Numbered from the stretch's first letter, positions 8,276-17,015 are shown. The stretch: 64,000 nt of DNA from Alphaproteobacteria bacterium (GCA_024743195.1 JANSXE010000001.1:434001-498000); one strand, 5' to 3'. Made by a program: numbers and translations. Notes: a model not told the origin generated them from the sequence alone.

Positions 8276-8692
8276 ATAGCCGCGCAGGGTCTCGGCCTCA
8301 TGCTGCAGATCGGCGATCCGGTGCTTCACCACGTCGCCGATCGAGATCACGCCGACGAGCTTGCCGCTCTCCATCACCGGCATGTGGCGGAAGCGGCCGT
8401 CGGTCATCTTGCGCATCACATTGTCGATGGTCTCGGAGCGGGTGCAGCTCTCCACCTTCTCCGTCATCAGGGCGCGCACCGGCTGGGTCAGCACCGACGC
8501 GCCGCATTGGGACAGGCCGCGCACGATGTCGCGCTCCGACAGGATGCCGACGACCGCGCCCCCGTCCGTCACGACGAGAGAGCCGACCCGGCGCTCCGAC
8601 AGCGTCTTCGCGGCTTCCGAAACGGGCGCATCCGGCCCGATGGTGAGAACTTCGTCGGAGCCCTTGCTCATCAGGATCGACGCAACGCTCAT
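8264..8692 (-). CDS. CBS-domain pair protein
   Basis: A 142-residue stand-alone protein made of two CBS motifs, a Bateman module that binds adenosine nucleotides and usually senses energy state. CBS1 covers about 12-60 (VLTIGPDAPVSEAAKTLSER, then GSLVVTD, VGILSERDIVRGL). CBS2 covers about 75-128 (ALMTEKVESCTRSETIDNVM, HMPVMESGKLVGVISIGDVV). The C-terminal HRIADLQHEAETLRGYV tail is typical of this alphaproteobacterial subfamily. The ATG at 8692 follows GGAGGCGAATGCGTC. It is convergent with the polyprenyl synthase gene. No catalytic domain is attached, so its role is regulatory and its partner unknown. Confidence 0.93.
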   Translation of the reverse strand: MSVASILMSKGSDEVLTIGPDAPVSEAAKTLSERRVGSLVVTDGGAVVGILSERDIVRGLSQCGASVLTQPVRALMTEKVESCTRSETIDNVMRKMTDGRFRHMPVMESGKLVGVISIGDVVKHRIADLQHEAETLRGYVMS

Positions 8693-8894
8693 GACGCATT
8701 CGCCTCCTCTATCGCCTTTTTCGGCGGGGCGGCCGACAGGGAGCCTTGCGCACAGCCCCGCAGGATCGGGGCGAAGGGCCCGAGCCCATCGCCCGGCGCA
8801 TGGGCCAGTATAGACCAGCAGCGACGCGCTGCGAACCGATTGCGCGGGTCCGCGGCGAGGCGCGGCCCGGAGGTCATGAGAAACTCGGGCGTCC

Positions 8895-9551
8895 TCAGAA
8901 ACTGCTGTCGGGCTCCTCGAGGAAGGCCGCTTCCTCCGGCGTCGTCTCGCGGTCCAGCACCGCGTTGCGGTGCGGGAAGCGGCCGAAGCGGTCGATGATC
9001 TGCTTGTGGCGGCGCGCGAAATGGAGCGCGGTCTCGTCGCCCAACCCTTCGAAGAGCTCGACGCAGCGCGCCTGATCCTCCGTGTCCTCGGAATGCATGA
9101 AGGGCATGTAGAGGAACTGGCGGGCCGGCGCGCCCAGCCCTTCGTCCATCCCGCGGCGCAGCGCAAGATCGGCGAGACCGACCGCCTGCGCGTCGTTGGC
9201 GTAGGCGCGCGGGTCGTCGCGGTAGAGATTGCGCGGGAACTGGTCGAGCGCGATCACGGCCGCCAGCAGCCCGCCCGGCGAGTCGGCCCAATGCGGCGTC
9301 CCGCCCGTCGCGACGCGGGCCGCGAGCGCGCCGAAGCGCTCCGCCACCATGGCGTCGACGGCGTCGTCGCGCGCGAACCACTGGCTCGGCGTCAATTCGC
9401 CGAACCAGAAATCGAGAATCGCCTGGGCCTCGTCGTCCGGCCCCTCGGCGCCCAGCGTCTGCGCGTCCGCGCCCACCGGCCGCTCGGCCGGCGCCCCGGT
9501 CGACGCCTCCGCCGGCCCGGACGCCTGGTCGCTCTCGCCCTCTTCGGCCAT
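8895..9551 (-). CDS. DUF924 family protein
   Basis: A cytoplasmic protein of the DUF924 family, all-helical with a TPR-like fold and no established function. The 218-residue product shows the family core: ILDFWFGELTPSQWFARDDAVD near the start, ALDQFPRNLYRDDPRAYAND in the middle, LYMPFMHSEDTEDQ, and HKQIIDRFGRFPHRNAVLDR near the end. The first 35 residues are low-complexity and acidic. The ATG at 9551 follows GGGGACGAG; an upstream in-frame start within MRGDEM is possible. The 202-bp gap between this gene and the CBS gene has no visible coding content. Confidence 0.93.
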   Translation of the reverse strand: MAEEGESDQASGPAEASTGAPAERPVGADAQTLGAEGPDDEAQAILDFWFGELTPSQWFARDDAVDAMVAERFGALAARVATGGTPHWADSPGGLLAAVIALDQFPRNLYRDDPRAYANDAQAVGLADLALRRGMDEGLGAPARQFLYMPFMHSEDTEDQARCVELFEGLGDETALHFARRHKQIIDRFGRFPHRNAVLDRETTPEEAAFLEEPDSSF

Positions 9552-9739
9552 CTCGTCCCCTCGCATTGGCGGCCTCGGCGGGCGCCCCACGGTCCCGCCG
9601 ACGGGCCAAACCCTAGGGCCTGAGACCGCGCCTGGCAATCGGCCCGCAGGCGGTCTTGCGCGGGCTTCGGGGAGGCGTTATAAGCCCATCCGCCGCGCAG
9701 GGGAGAGGGCGAGCGCCCCGCCCCCGCCGGCCGCTTGAT

Positions 9740-9816
9740 CGGAGCGTAGCTCAGCCTGGTAGAGCACTGTCTTCGGGAGGCAGGGGTCGTTGGTTCAAAT
9801 CCAGCCGCTCCGACCA
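9740..9816 (+). tRNA. tRNA-Pro (anticodon CGG)
   Basis: A full cloverleaf of 77 nt. The acceptor CGGAGCG (9740-9746) pairs with CGCTCCG (9806-9812). The anticodon stem CTGTC/GGCAG encloses loop TTCGGGA with anticodon CGG at 9774-9776. The T-arm is GTTGG-TTCAAAT-CCAGC. CCA is encoded (9814-9816). It reads the proline codon CCG, frequent in this genome. A terminator follows 19 bp later. Confidence 0.97.
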
Positions 9817-9834
9817 TAGCCGACAGGCGCGTTG

Positions 9835-9863
9835 AAAGCCCCGGGGTCCTCCCGGGGCTTTTC
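9835..9863 (+). terminator. Rho-independent terminator after tRNA-Pro
   Basis: AAAGCCCCGGGG-TCCT-CCCGGGGCTTTT forms a near-perfect GC-rich stem ending in a T run, 19 bp past the tRNA. It is placed to end the tRNA-Pro transcript. Confidence 0.88.
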
Positions 9864-10007
9864 TCGTTCACCATCCGCGGCGAACCGCCGCCCCGGTTGC
9901 GAAGCCCGCCTGGATGGCCGATATAGTCGGGCGAGCGCGCGGCCGCCGACGCGGATCGGCCGGCCGCGCCCGACAGTCCCGCCTTCTCCCATCCATGAGG
10001 AGCCATC

Positions 10008-11444
10008 ATGCTGCGCAAGACGGATTTCTACATCGACGGCGCCTGGGTCGCGCCCGGCGCGCCGAACGACTGCGAGGTGATCAACCCGGCCGACGAGCAG
10101 GCCTTCGCCACCATTTCGCTGGGCGCTGAGGCCGACGTCGACCGCGCCGTCGCGGCCGCACGCCGCGCCTTCCCCGCCTGGGCCGAGACGCCGCACGGCG
10201 AGCGCATCGCCCTGATCGAGAAGCTGGCCGAGATCTACAAGCGCCGCATGGGCGAGATGGCCGAGACGATCTCGAAGGAGATGGGCGCGCCGATCAAGCT
10301 CGCGACCCAGGCCCAGGCGGCGGCCGGCTACGGCCACATCAAGGCCTTCCTGCGCGACCTGAAGAGCTTCGAGTTCGAGCATCCGCTCTATCCCGACCAG
10401 CCGGAAGAGCACATCGCGCACGAGCCGATCGGCGTCTGCGGCCTGATCACGCCGTGGAACTGGCCGATGAACCAGGTGACGCTCAAGGTCATCCCGGCGC
10501 TCGGCGTCGGCTGCACGGTGGTGCTTAAGCCGTCCGAGATCGCGCCGCTGAACGCCATGCTGTTCGCGGAGATGATCGACGAGGCGGGCTTCCCCGCCGG
10601 CGTCTTCAACCTGGTCAACGGCGACGGCCCCACCGTCGGCGCCGCGCTGTCGAGCCACCCGGAGGTGGACATGATGTCCTTCACCGGCTCGACCCGCGCG
10701 GGCGTGGCGGTGCAGAAGGCGGCGGCCGACACGGTCAAGCGCGTGACGCTGGAGCTCGGCGGCAAGGGCCCGAACCTGATCTTCGCCGACACCGACGTCG
10801 CCAAGGCGGTCAAGCGCGGCGCGCTGCACTGCTTCAACAACTCGGGCCAGAGCTGCAACGCGCCGACGCGCATGCTGGTGGAGCGCAGCGTCTATGACGA
10901 CGCCGTCGGCGTCGCCATCGAAACCGCGACCGCCTGCAAGGTCGGCGACCCGGCGGAGGACGGCAACCATATCGGCCCGCTCTCCTCGGCCGCGCAGTTC
11001 GAGAAGGTGCAGAACCTGATCCAGGTCGGGATCGACGAGGGCGCGCGCCTGGGCGCCGGCGGCATCGGCCGGCCGGAGGGCTTCAACCGCGGCTATTTCG
11101 TGCGCCCGACGGTCTTCGCCGACGTCAACAACGACATGACCATCATGCGCGAGGAGATCTTCGGCCCCGTGCTGTCGATCATGCCCTTCGACAGCGAGGA
11201 GCAGGCGGTCGAGATCGCCAACGACACGCCCTACGGGCTCACCTCCTATCTTCAGACCGACGATGTGGAGCGCATGCGCCGCGTCTCGAAGAAGCTGCGC
11301 GCGGGCATGGTGCAGATGAACGGCGCCCAGCGCGCGGGCGGCAGCCCCTTCGGCGGCTACAAGATGTCCGGCAACGGCCGCGAGGGCGGCCGCTGGGGCA
11401 TCGAGGACTATCTGGAGGTGAAGGCGATCAGCGGCTGGAAGTAA
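10008..11444 (+). CDS. NAD(P)-dependent aldehyde dehydrogenase
   Basis: Aldehyde dehydrogenase superfamily enzyme of 478 residues that oxidises an aldehyde to a carboxylate using NAD(P)+. The cofactor-binding ITPWNWPMNQ (147-156) and SFTGSTRAG (224-232) are clear. The general base is Glu249 in LELGGK and the nucleophile is Cys283 in NSGQSCNAP. The C-terminal EEIFGPV and PFGGYKMSGNGREGG are also present. The ATG at 10008 follows ATGAGGAGCC. It is a single-gene unit between two terminators. The closest style is the betaine/medium-chain aldehyde group, but the substrate is not assignable. Confidence 0.95.
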   Translation: MLRKTDFYIDGAWVAPGAPNDCEVINPADEQAFATISLGAEADVDRAVAAARRAFPAWAETPHGERIALIEKLAEIYKRRMGEMAETISKEMGAPIKLATQAQAAAGYGHIKAFLRDLKSFEFEHPLYPDQPEEHIAHEPIGVCGLITPWNWPMNQVTLKVIPALGVGCTVVLKPSEIAPLNAMLFAEMIDEAGFPAGVFNLVNGDGPTVGAALSSHPEVDMMSFTGSTRAGVAVQKAAADTVKRVTLELGGKGPNLIFADTDVAKAVKRGALHCFNNSGQSCNAPTRMLVERSVYDDAVGVAIETATACKVGDPAEDGNHIGPLSSAAQFEKVQNLIQVGIDEGARLGAGGIGRPEGFNRGYFVRPTVFADVNNDMTIMREEIFGPVLSIMPFDSEEQAVEIANDTPYGLTSYLQTDDVERMRRVSKKLRAGMVQMNGAQRAGGSPFGGYKMSGNGREGGRWGIEDYLEVKAISGWK

Positions 11445-11480
11445 GCCGCCGACGTCGGCCTCGCGAGCCTGCTTCAGCGA

Positions 11481-11510
11481 GCGCGCCGGACCGCCGGGTC
11501 CGGCGCGCTT
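11481..11510 (+). terminator. Terminator after the aldehyde dehydrogenase gene
   Basis: GCGCGCCGGACC-GCCG-GGTCCGGCGCGC is a perfect 12-bp stem with a 4-nt loop, followed by TTCGCGTTT, 36 bp past the stop codon. The T tract is weak but the stem is very stable. Confidence 0.7.
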
Positions 11511-11633
11511 CGCGTTTCCGGGCCGGACGTTCGCGCGACAGGGCGCACGCCCCGCGAGCGGCGGGCGGCTGCTCCCTCGTCCCGGCCGAAGCGGAGAGCC
11601 GGGATCCAGCGCCCAATCAGCGGCGCATGAGGA

Positions 11634-12125
11634 CTATGCGGTCTCAAGACGGTATTTGAGGAACGTCGCCCCGCCGTACGCGGTTTCGCCGACCTCCCGC
11701 GCTCCCAGTCTTGCGAGTGCGCCGAGGTTCCGTCGAGAGGGCGGCAACAGGAATGTCACGAACGGGATGCGCGTGTCGGCAAACGCGAAATTGAGCGCCT
11801 TTTCCGTGACGCGCCGCCCAAGCCCAAACGCGTCGGGCCTAAGGACCAGGCCGAAATCCCACTCGTCCCCTTCTTTCTGAAAGCCGCCCCATCCGACATA
11901 TCGGCCGTTGAACAGAATCGCCCAGTGCCCAAGGCCGTCGCGGGACCAGCACTGCTCCTTCTGGGCAATGAACGCCGCTGCAGTCTCGACGTCCCATTCA
12001 GATGTCATAAGCGGCATATGCGCCGCAACCCGAGGATCGGACAGATGAGACGCGATCTCAATCGGCTCAATGTCCGACAGCCGAGCAAAGGCGATTTCGC
12101 CCTTCGAGGCAGCGTCCTTCGACAT
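11634..12125 (-). CDS. GNAT-family N-acetyltransferase
   Basis: A 163-residue GCN5-related acetyltransferase, using acetyl-CoA to acylate an unknown amine. The pattern fits the RimJ/RimL-like branch: LSDIEPIEIASHLSDPRVAA at the start, WAILFNGRYVGWGGFQ strand pair, WDFGLVLRPDAFGLGRRVTEKAL containing the pyrophosphate-binding loop, and LGALARLGAREVGE near the C-terminus. The ATG at 12125 is preferred; an in-frame GTG at 12203 would add 26 residues. Base composition is visibly less GC-rich than the aldehyde dehydrogenase gene, matching the accessory module that starts here. Confidence 0.85.
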   Translation of the reverse strand: MSKDAASKGEIAFARLSDIEPIEIASHLSDPRVAAHMPLMTSEWDVETAAAFIAQKEQCWSRDGLGHWAILFNGRYVGWGGFQKEGDEWDFGLVLRPDAFGLGRRVTEKALNFAFADTRIPFVTFLLPPSRRNLGALARLGAREVGETAYGGATFLKYRLETA

Positions 12126-12523
12126 GTCGTCTCGGCCTTCATTGCCCTGTGAAAGCACCGCGAAGGCGGCTGTCGCTTTCGAGCGAAACGCGCTCGTCGT
12201 CACGGGGACTTGAGAGTGGGGTTATGCCTAGCGCGGTCCCGGCGGGTCAATGCGCATGCACGCAATGGGCATGACCCGGAGTACCGACATTCGCCGCCGG
12301 CCGGAGGTTGCGCCTCGTGAGTTTGAAGGCGCCATGCGCCGCATGGCGGGTTACCGGCCGCGAAGGGTCAGGCGCGGCTGGCTCGGCGCCCGCCAGCGGA
12401 CGGGACGAGGGCCGGCGGGCGATCTGCGATCGAGCGTTGAGGGCCATCGGGACCCGGCTTGTGCGTCCGGAGTTCCAACGGCGGCCGTCAGAAACGCGGC
12501 GTTAGCCGACCCGCCGCCCTTCA
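12126..12523. other. Intergenic stretch with a diverged copy of the XRE upstream region
   Basis: No convincing gene is seen. From about 12425 the sequence (GATCGAGCGTTGAGGGCC...) aligns loosely with 17812 onward upstream of the XRE-cupin gene, with many substitutions. It appears to be the promoter side of a duplicated 5' segment. Confidence 0.4.
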
Positions 12524-12630
12524 GGCTTGCCGAGGCGTCGGGCTCGGGAGAAATTCCCGGATATGGACGAGACCGACGGCCCCACCATCGACGCGCGGCT
12601 GGCGGAGCGGTTGCGGGCGCTGCGCACGCG
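12524..12630 (+). repeat. Left copy of a 107-bp direct repeat (5' end of XRE gene)
   Basis: Bases 12524-12630 match 17907-18013 at 104 of 107 positions by hand alignment, in the same orientation, 5,383 bp apart. The mismatches are at 12533, 12552 and 12611. The repeat includes 39 bp of leader and the first 23 codons of the XRE-cupin gene. Identity falls off quickly on both sides. Confidence 0.88.
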
Positions 12631-12832
12631 CCGGGGCTGGATGGACCATTTGGAGCCAATCACGGACATCGCTGCAGGGATGCGTGCAGCGAGATCGACA
12701 GTCGATCACGCGCCCCAAGATGGGGGACGCGACGGGCCGTACCCGAAGAAAACACGGGAGCGCGCCGTTGTTCAGCCGTCACGCAAAGCCGCCAAGTCGA
12801 TCGGCGCCTCTCGCGTCTGCAGGCGTGAGTAA
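12563..12832 (+). pseudogene. Truncated duplicate of the XRE-cupin regulator gene
   Basis: The first 25 codons (MDETDGPTIDARLAERLRAL, then RTRRG) are identical in protein sequence to the intact regulator at 17946. The helix-turn-helix and cupin domains are missing and replaced by about 64 unrelated codons ending at 12832. The ribosome-binding region GGGAGAAATTCCCGG is retained, so it might still be translated, but it has no recognisable DNA-binding core. It is best read as a remnant left when the neighbouring module was inserted or duplicated. The 12833-12935 remainder shows nothing. Confidence 0.7.
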
Positions 12833-12935
12833 CCGCCGTAGATCCGCGTGCCGATCCACTCGCCCTAAGGCCCCCAGGACATGCTAACGGAATTCTAGAG
12901 CACCGGCCTTGCCTATGTTCGACGCTCGTGAGGTT

Positions 12936-13577
12936 TCAAGGGGCGCTCGGGGGCTCCGCAACGCTCGGCGCTGCGCGCTTGAAGGCCGCTCTCCCCGTCA
13001 GCCGATCGAGCCAAGCGTTGATGGCTGGGAACCCCTCCACCAAGTTCTTCTCCCGCGCCGCCAACATTATGGAGCCGTTCATCACATCACTCGCGGTGAA
13101 CCCCTCGCCCATAAGAAAGCGTCGAGAGGACAGCACCCGTTCAAACTCCGCTGCAACGGTGTCCCATGGCGTCAAAGCTGGGCTGAATGGCGGAAGACGG
13201 TTGCCGTTCAACCGCGCTTCGGCGTGTCGAGCCTCCTCGTCGAGTGCAGGCTCTAAGGTCCCGACGGATCGACACATCCATGTCAGGTACACGGCGCGGC
13301 GCGAATACTCCTCATGAACCGGCGCCAAGTCTTTCTCCCAGAAACGGTCGGCCAAGTAGAAACATATCGCCAAGCTCTCGGTCATCACTTCGCCGTCGAT
13401 CTCTAGTGCGGGCACTTTGCCGAAGGGATGCACAGAACGGTAGGTAGAGGTGCGATGATCGCCGCTGCGGAGCTGGAGCGTCCGCAGCTCGTACGGCTGC
13501 TCAAGCTCTTCCAAAAGCCATCTCACCCTTCTCGCCCGTGTGCCCGGCGCATAGTAAAGGCGTAACCGCGTTTCCAT
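12936..13577 (-). CDS. Glutathione S-transferase family protein
   Basis: A 213-residue cytosolic GST, expected to conjugate glutathione to electrophiles. The N-terminal thioredoxin-like domain (1-80) has LRLYYAPGTRARRVRWLLEE at the glutathione site, FGKVPALEIDGEVMTESLAI with the cis-proline and the Glu-Ser that bind the gamma-glutamyl group. The helical C-terminal domain (90-200) includes FLMGEGFTASDVM, the conserved N-capping box. The start ATG follows AAAGGACC. It is the last gene of the five-gene operon running down from 16983. Confidence 0.92.
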   Translation of the reverse strand: METRLRLYYAPGTRARRVRWLLEELEQPYELRTLQLRSGDHRTSTYRSVHPFGKVPALEIDGEVMTESLAICFYLADRFWEKDLAPVHEEYSRRAVYLTWMCRSVGTLEPALDEEARHAEARLNGNRLPPFSPALTPWDTVAAEFERVLSSRRFLMGEGFTASDVMNGSIMLAAREKNLVEGFPAINAWLDRLTGRAAFKRAAPSVAEPPSAP

Positions 13578-13592
13578 CCGGAGGGTCCTTTC

Positions 13593-14342
13593 TTATCGCG
13601 CGTGAAGCGAGCCGGCCGCGGCGTTGCGTCCCGGCCGCCGCAGCGCGTGCAACGAGAACAAATGAAACGCGATGAACAGGGGCACGAAGAAGCTGGGGAA
13701 AAGCGCCAAGGGATAGAGGTTGATGATGTTTGGCGTTTCGCGCGCAGCCAGATGCAGAAACCCTTCGGAGGTGATCAAGCCTAGGCCGACCGCAACCGTG
13801 AAGTCCGCAAGACCGATGACGTTCGCCCGCACCACGAGGGTGCGCGCAGTGTGAGCGCCGCGGTTGAGCGCGACCAACGCCTGGACCGCCGCGACACCGG
13901 CCCAGACATCCCCCAATCCTGCTGGAAGGGCGAACTGCCAAGGGATATCGCCCATGGCCCAGCCGACGAGAAAAAGCACCCCCATCATCCTGAAGACCTG
14001 AAACCCGATCAAGTGCCGCTGATCCAATGCGCCCAAGAGGTCCTGACCCTTGCCGGTGAAGCGGCCGCCCCCCCACAGCAAAGCCGCGCCGCCGATCAGC
14101 GGGATTAGCACGAAGGGCGGGTCGGCGAGCGTCGATGGCGGCATAAGACAACCGGCCATCGCAAGCGGCCCCATCGCCGCGAACCAGACGGAAAGCGTTG
14201 CGCCCGCGGCGCCGACCGTCCAGGCCAGCTGGACCGGTTTCAGTCCGGCGCGCACCCCTCCCAGCGTCAGCAGCCCCACAGCCGCGGCGCTCAGGAAAAC
14301 GCCGAAAGCGTTGACGTAGACAGTCGCTATATCGATGAACAT
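13593..14342 (-). CDS. Polytopic membrane protein of unknown function
   Basis: A 249-residue inner-membrane protein with about seven hydrophobic segments, for example YVNAFGVFLSAAAVGLLTLG, VFRMMGVLFLVGWAMG and YPLALFPSFFVPLFIAFHLF. The first 12 residues look exterior and the tail is basic, ending RRPGRNAAAGSLHAR. No transporter signature or catalytic motif is visible. AGGAGA lies 5 bp before the ATG. It sits 27 bp downstream of the alpha/beta hydrolase and 15 bp upstream of the GST gene in the TetR-controlled operon, suggesting a role in the same stress or detoxification response. Confidence 0.8.
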   Translation of the reverse strand: MFIDIATVYVNAFGVFLSAAAVGLLTLGGVRAGLKPVQLAWTVGAAGATLSVWFAAMGPLAMAGCLMPPSTLADPPFVLIPLIGGAALLWGGGRFTGKGQDLLGALDQRHLIGFQVFRMMGVLFLVGWAMGDIPWQFALPAGLGDVWAGVAAVQALVALNRGAHTARTLVVRANVIGLADFTVAVGLGLITSEGFLHLAARETPNIINLYPLALFPSFFVPLFIAFHLFSLHALRRPGRNAAAGSLHAR

Positions 14343-14369
14343 CTCGGTCTCCTGGTCGCTCGGCGCGGT

Positions 14370-15245
14370 TTAGGCGCGTGCCGTGGCGCTCATGACGGGA
14401 ATCCAGGACGCAATGGCGTCGCAAATTGCGTCGGGCGCGTCCTCTTGAATGAAATGACCGGCGCCTTGCAGGGTTATGTCCCGGTGATTGGGGAAACACG
14501 CGCGGAACCGGGTGCGTTCGTGCTCCCCGAAGGCGAAGTCTTGATCGCCCCAAAGGATCAACGCGGGTTTTTTGCGCAAGATCGGCAGACCTAGCTCAAC
14601 CTCGCGCAGAAACGATCCAGCGGACGTCAGTTGGTCTGGGAAGATGTGTGTCGGGCGACGCGTGGACCGGTCTTCGAACGGGCCTAAGTACATCCGCAGG
14701 ATTTCAGGCGGCAACCGGTTGACGACACCGGCGGCAAAGAAGAAACGCACGATCGCATTACACGCGACGGCGCCGAATCGGCCGGGCCATCCGCCCATGA
14801 GCGCCGAAAAGAGGCGCGGCCCCCACCTATCAAATGGCCAACCCCATGTATTGCCCAGGATCAACCGGTCGATCTTGTCCAGCCGACGCTGCGCGGCCCA
14901 GAGCCCGATCGGCCCGCCCCAATCCTGCATCATCACGGCCGCGCCGCGCAGGTCGAGACGATCGAACAATTCAATGATCGCCCCGGCTTGCTCACGCGCC
15001 GTGAAGCCGAATCCGGGGCCGGCTGCGGAAAGACCGAACCCCGGCAAGTCCGGCGCGACGCAGCGGAACGCCCCGCGCAATCCGGCGATGATTTTGCGGT
15101 AGAGGAAAGACCAGGACGGATTGCCGTGCAGAAGTAGGAGGACCGGCCCGTCTCCCTCATCGACGTAGTGAAGCCGAGCGCCGTCGGACAGCGTCAACCA
15201 GCGCGATCGAAAAGGAAAGAGACGCGGGTCCGGCTTGAAGGTCAT
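14370..15245 (-). CDS. Alpha/beta hydrolase, haloalkane-dehalogenase-like
   Basis: A 291-residue alpha/beta-fold hydrolase with an aspartate nucleophile, as in haloalkane dehalogenases. The oxyanion/halide motif LLHGNPSWSFLYR gives Asn42. The nucleophile elbow MQDWGGPIG gives Asp108 with Trp109 next to it, the usual second halide-stabilising residue. The catalytic acid candidate lies in WGDQDFAFGE and the histidine in GAGHFIQED near the end. These features favour a dehalogenase over an esterase or epoxide hydrolase, but substrate remains inferred. Its ATG overlaps the stop of the carbonic anhydrase gene by 4 bases. Confidence 0.85.
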   Translation of the reverse strand: MTFKPDPRLFPFRSRWLTLSDGARLHYVDEGDGPVLLLLHGNPSWSFLYRKIIAGLRGAFRCVAPDLPGFGLSAAGPGFGFTAREQAGAIIELFDRLDLRGAAVMMQDWGGPIGLWAAQRRLDKIDRLILGNTWGWPFDRWGPRLFSALMGGWPGRFGAVACNAIVRFFFAAGVVNRLPPEILRMYLGPFEDRSTRRPTHIFPDQLTSAGSFLREVELGLPILRKKPALILWGDQDFAFGEHERTRFRACFPNHRDITLQGAGHFIQEDAPDAICDAIASWIPVMSATARA

Positions 15246-15820
15246 GACTGCGCTAGACCCAAGGTAGAGATATCGGCGCCTTCAGCGCGAAGTTGGCCGA
15301 CCGATTTCTCCGCCGCGACCTCCTGTACGGATCCATTGCCGACGTCGTACAGCATCGCGGAGACGACGAGGGCGTCAGGAATTTCCGGGGCTCTCGCAAG
15401 TTTTTCGATGTCGCCGTGAAGATCTCTGACGTGATCGGTTATCACGTATTCCGAGACATCGAGCCCAAGCTTGTTCTTCACCAGCCCCCGCATTTCAGGA
15501 CTCGCCAAGCGTTGGACCCCACATTGGGTGTGCTGGACCAGGACAATGTTGAACTCCGCTTCCTGGCCGCCCGTAGCGGCGCTCACGAGGAGGGCGAGTA
15601 TCGCGATCTCCTCGATCACGGTACGCGTTACACGACCGCCGTTGTTGCGGATTACGACCGCCTCGCCGAGGTCGAGCCCGAAGACATGCGCGGGATCCAC
15701 TCGGGCGTCGATGCAGGTAACGAGCAGCGTGCGAAGTTTTGGCAAGTTCGGTAGGTCCGCACGCGCGAAGGTCGCTGCAAAATCTCGGTTCCGGTCGATC
15801 AGGTCTGCTTGGACGCCCAT
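15242..15820 (-). CDS. Beta-class carbonic anhydrase family protein
   Basis: A 192-residue beta-carbonic anhydrase, a zinc enzyme interconverting CO2 and bicarbonate. Zinc ligands are complete: Cys36 with Asp38 and Arg40 in TCIDARVD, and His97/Cys100 in VQHTQCG. The DLGEAVVIRNNGGRVT strand-turn is typical. It belongs to the short group found beside hydrolases and stress genes, whose physiological substrate is sometimes questioned. The ATG at 15820 follows AAAGGAG. It is translationally coupled to the dehalogenase-like gene. Confidence 0.9.
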   Translation of the reverse strand: MGVQADLIDRNRDFAATFARADLPNLPKLRTLLVTCIDARVDPAHVFGLDLGEAVVIRNNGGRVTRTVIEEIAILALLVSAATGGQEAEFNIVLVQHTQCGVQRLASPEMRGLVKNKLGLDVSEYVITDHVRDLHGDIEKLARAPEIPDALVVSAMLYDVGNGSVQEVAAEKSVGQLRAEGADISTLGLAQS

Positions 15821-15867
15821 AGGGCGGCTCCTTTCCTATTGGTGATGTTCAGGAGTAGGCGGCTGAC

Positions 15868-16983
15868 TCAAGCGGCCTGTTCGCGCGCGTCGACCCGCGA
15901 TTCCAGGGCGTGCGTCTCGCACCAGGCGGGGGCGTCCTGGCTGAAGGCCGGGGCCGCCAGTTGCACATAGTCACGCTGCCGCTCGGCTCGGCCGAGGTCG
16001 AACGCGGGCGTAACGAGGATCTTCATAAAACCCGCCAGCGCGCCAAGACGGCGGACAGACGTTGACTTTAACTCCGGTCGGGCCTCCGCCGTCCGACGTA
16101 CGATGCTCTCAAGGTCTTCAGGGGGGCGTCCCGCGACCCGGGCGACATCGTCGGTGGGGGCGTTCACGGCGAAAGCGCCGCGACGATACTCTTCCGCGTA
16201 GATCGCAAGTTGCGTGACAGCGGCGACGGAATAGTTGGGTGGGGGCAGGGCCTTTAGGGCCTTTAGGGCCTTCACCATCATGCGCTCCGAAATACTTCTG
16301 TACCGGATACGCCGTCCCAAGGCGCGTCCCATAGCTTCGGCGATCCCGTCGGGTGACAGGAGTTCAGGGCCGGTGGGGCGATAGACTTCACCGGCATGCC
16401 GGGACGGATCGATCAGGCACGGGACGACGACGGCCGCGATATCCTCATTCGACGGGGGCGCGTTCTTGGCGACGTCCCCCGCTCCGAGCGGCATCGTGAA
16501 CACGCCGAGCTGTGCCGCCATGTCGAGCACCATGAGGTAATTGTCGGCGAACCAGCCCGGATTGACCGTCGTCACCGACATCTCGGAGCGCATCCCGATC
16601 AGGATGTCGCTCAAATAGACCTCCCGCGTGAAGAGCGATGGGTGATCGGCGCTGGCAAGCCACTGGCTGAGCGTCACGACATGCTCCAGCCGCGCCTCGT
16701 ACGCCGCCGCCGTGAACACCGCATTGAAGTGCAGGCCGTTCGGCGCGGTGGGGGCGCAATGATAAGCGCGCTGCACGCCCCGCATAGCCAGGCGCATATC
16801 CTTCAGGGCGTATTGATTCCCAATGAACACCTCGGCGCCGGCCCGCTCCAGGGCGTGCGACCGGTGATCGCGTCTGCGCAAGAACGCGCGGACGGGAAAG
16901 CCCCGCTTCCTCAGGTCTAAAGCGACAGGAAGGCCGGTCTTACCGCCGGCGCTGGTTACCAGAATTTTCGGTTTGGTCGTCAC
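15868..16983 (-). CDS. NmrA-like NAD(P)-binding protein
   Basis: A 371-residue atypical short-chain dehydrogenase of the NmrA/YtfG group, whose members bind NAD(P) and act as redox sensors or reductases. The nucleotide site is ILVTSAGGKTGLPVALDLRK at residues 7-26. AYHCAPTAPNGLHFNAVF and TVNPGWFADNYL are family-style core segments, with no classical YxxxK pair. A 100-residue C-terminal extension is of unknown role. The start is a GTG with GGAGCGAG upstream. It heads the operon and diverges from the TetR gene across an A/T-rich operator. A 9-bp unit repeats nearly three times at 16247-16272, encoding KALKALKAL. Confidence 0.85.
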   Translation of the reverse strand: MTTKPKILVTSAGGKTGLPVALDLRKRGFPVRAFLRRRDHRSHALERAGAEVFIGNQYALKDMRLAMRGVQRAYHCAPTAPNGLHFNAVFTAAAYEARLEHVVTLSQWLASADHPSLFTREVYLSDILIGMRSEMSVTTVNPGWFADNYLMVLDMAAQLGVFTMPLGAGDVAKNAPPSNEDIAAVVVPCLIDPSRHAGEVYRPTGPELLSPDGIAEAMGRALGRRIRYRSISERMMVKALKALKALPPPNYSVAAVTQLAIYAEEYRRGAFAVNAPTDDVARVAGRPPEDLESIVRRTAEARPELKSTSVRRLGALAGFMKILVTPAFDLGRAERQRDYVQLAAPAFSQDAPAWCETHALESRVDAREQAA

Positions 16984-17002
16984 GGGCTCGCTCCATTTAG
17001 AT

Positions 17003-17015
17003 GATTATTGTAATC
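17003..17015. promoter_or_regulatory. Palindromic operator candidate between NmrA-like and TetR genes
   Basis: GATTA-TTG-TAATC is a perfect 5-bp inverted repeat in the 87-bp divergent gap, within a strongly A/T-rich stretch. It lies 20 bp from the GTG start and 56 bp from the TetR start, a suitable site for the regulator to repress both promoters. Confidence 0.5.

Noticed and set aside
12250-12828. A coding gene in the gap upstream of the GST gene
   Set aside because: The open frame has no ribosome-binding site or recognisable domain, and part of it is the duplicated regulator segment in another frame.
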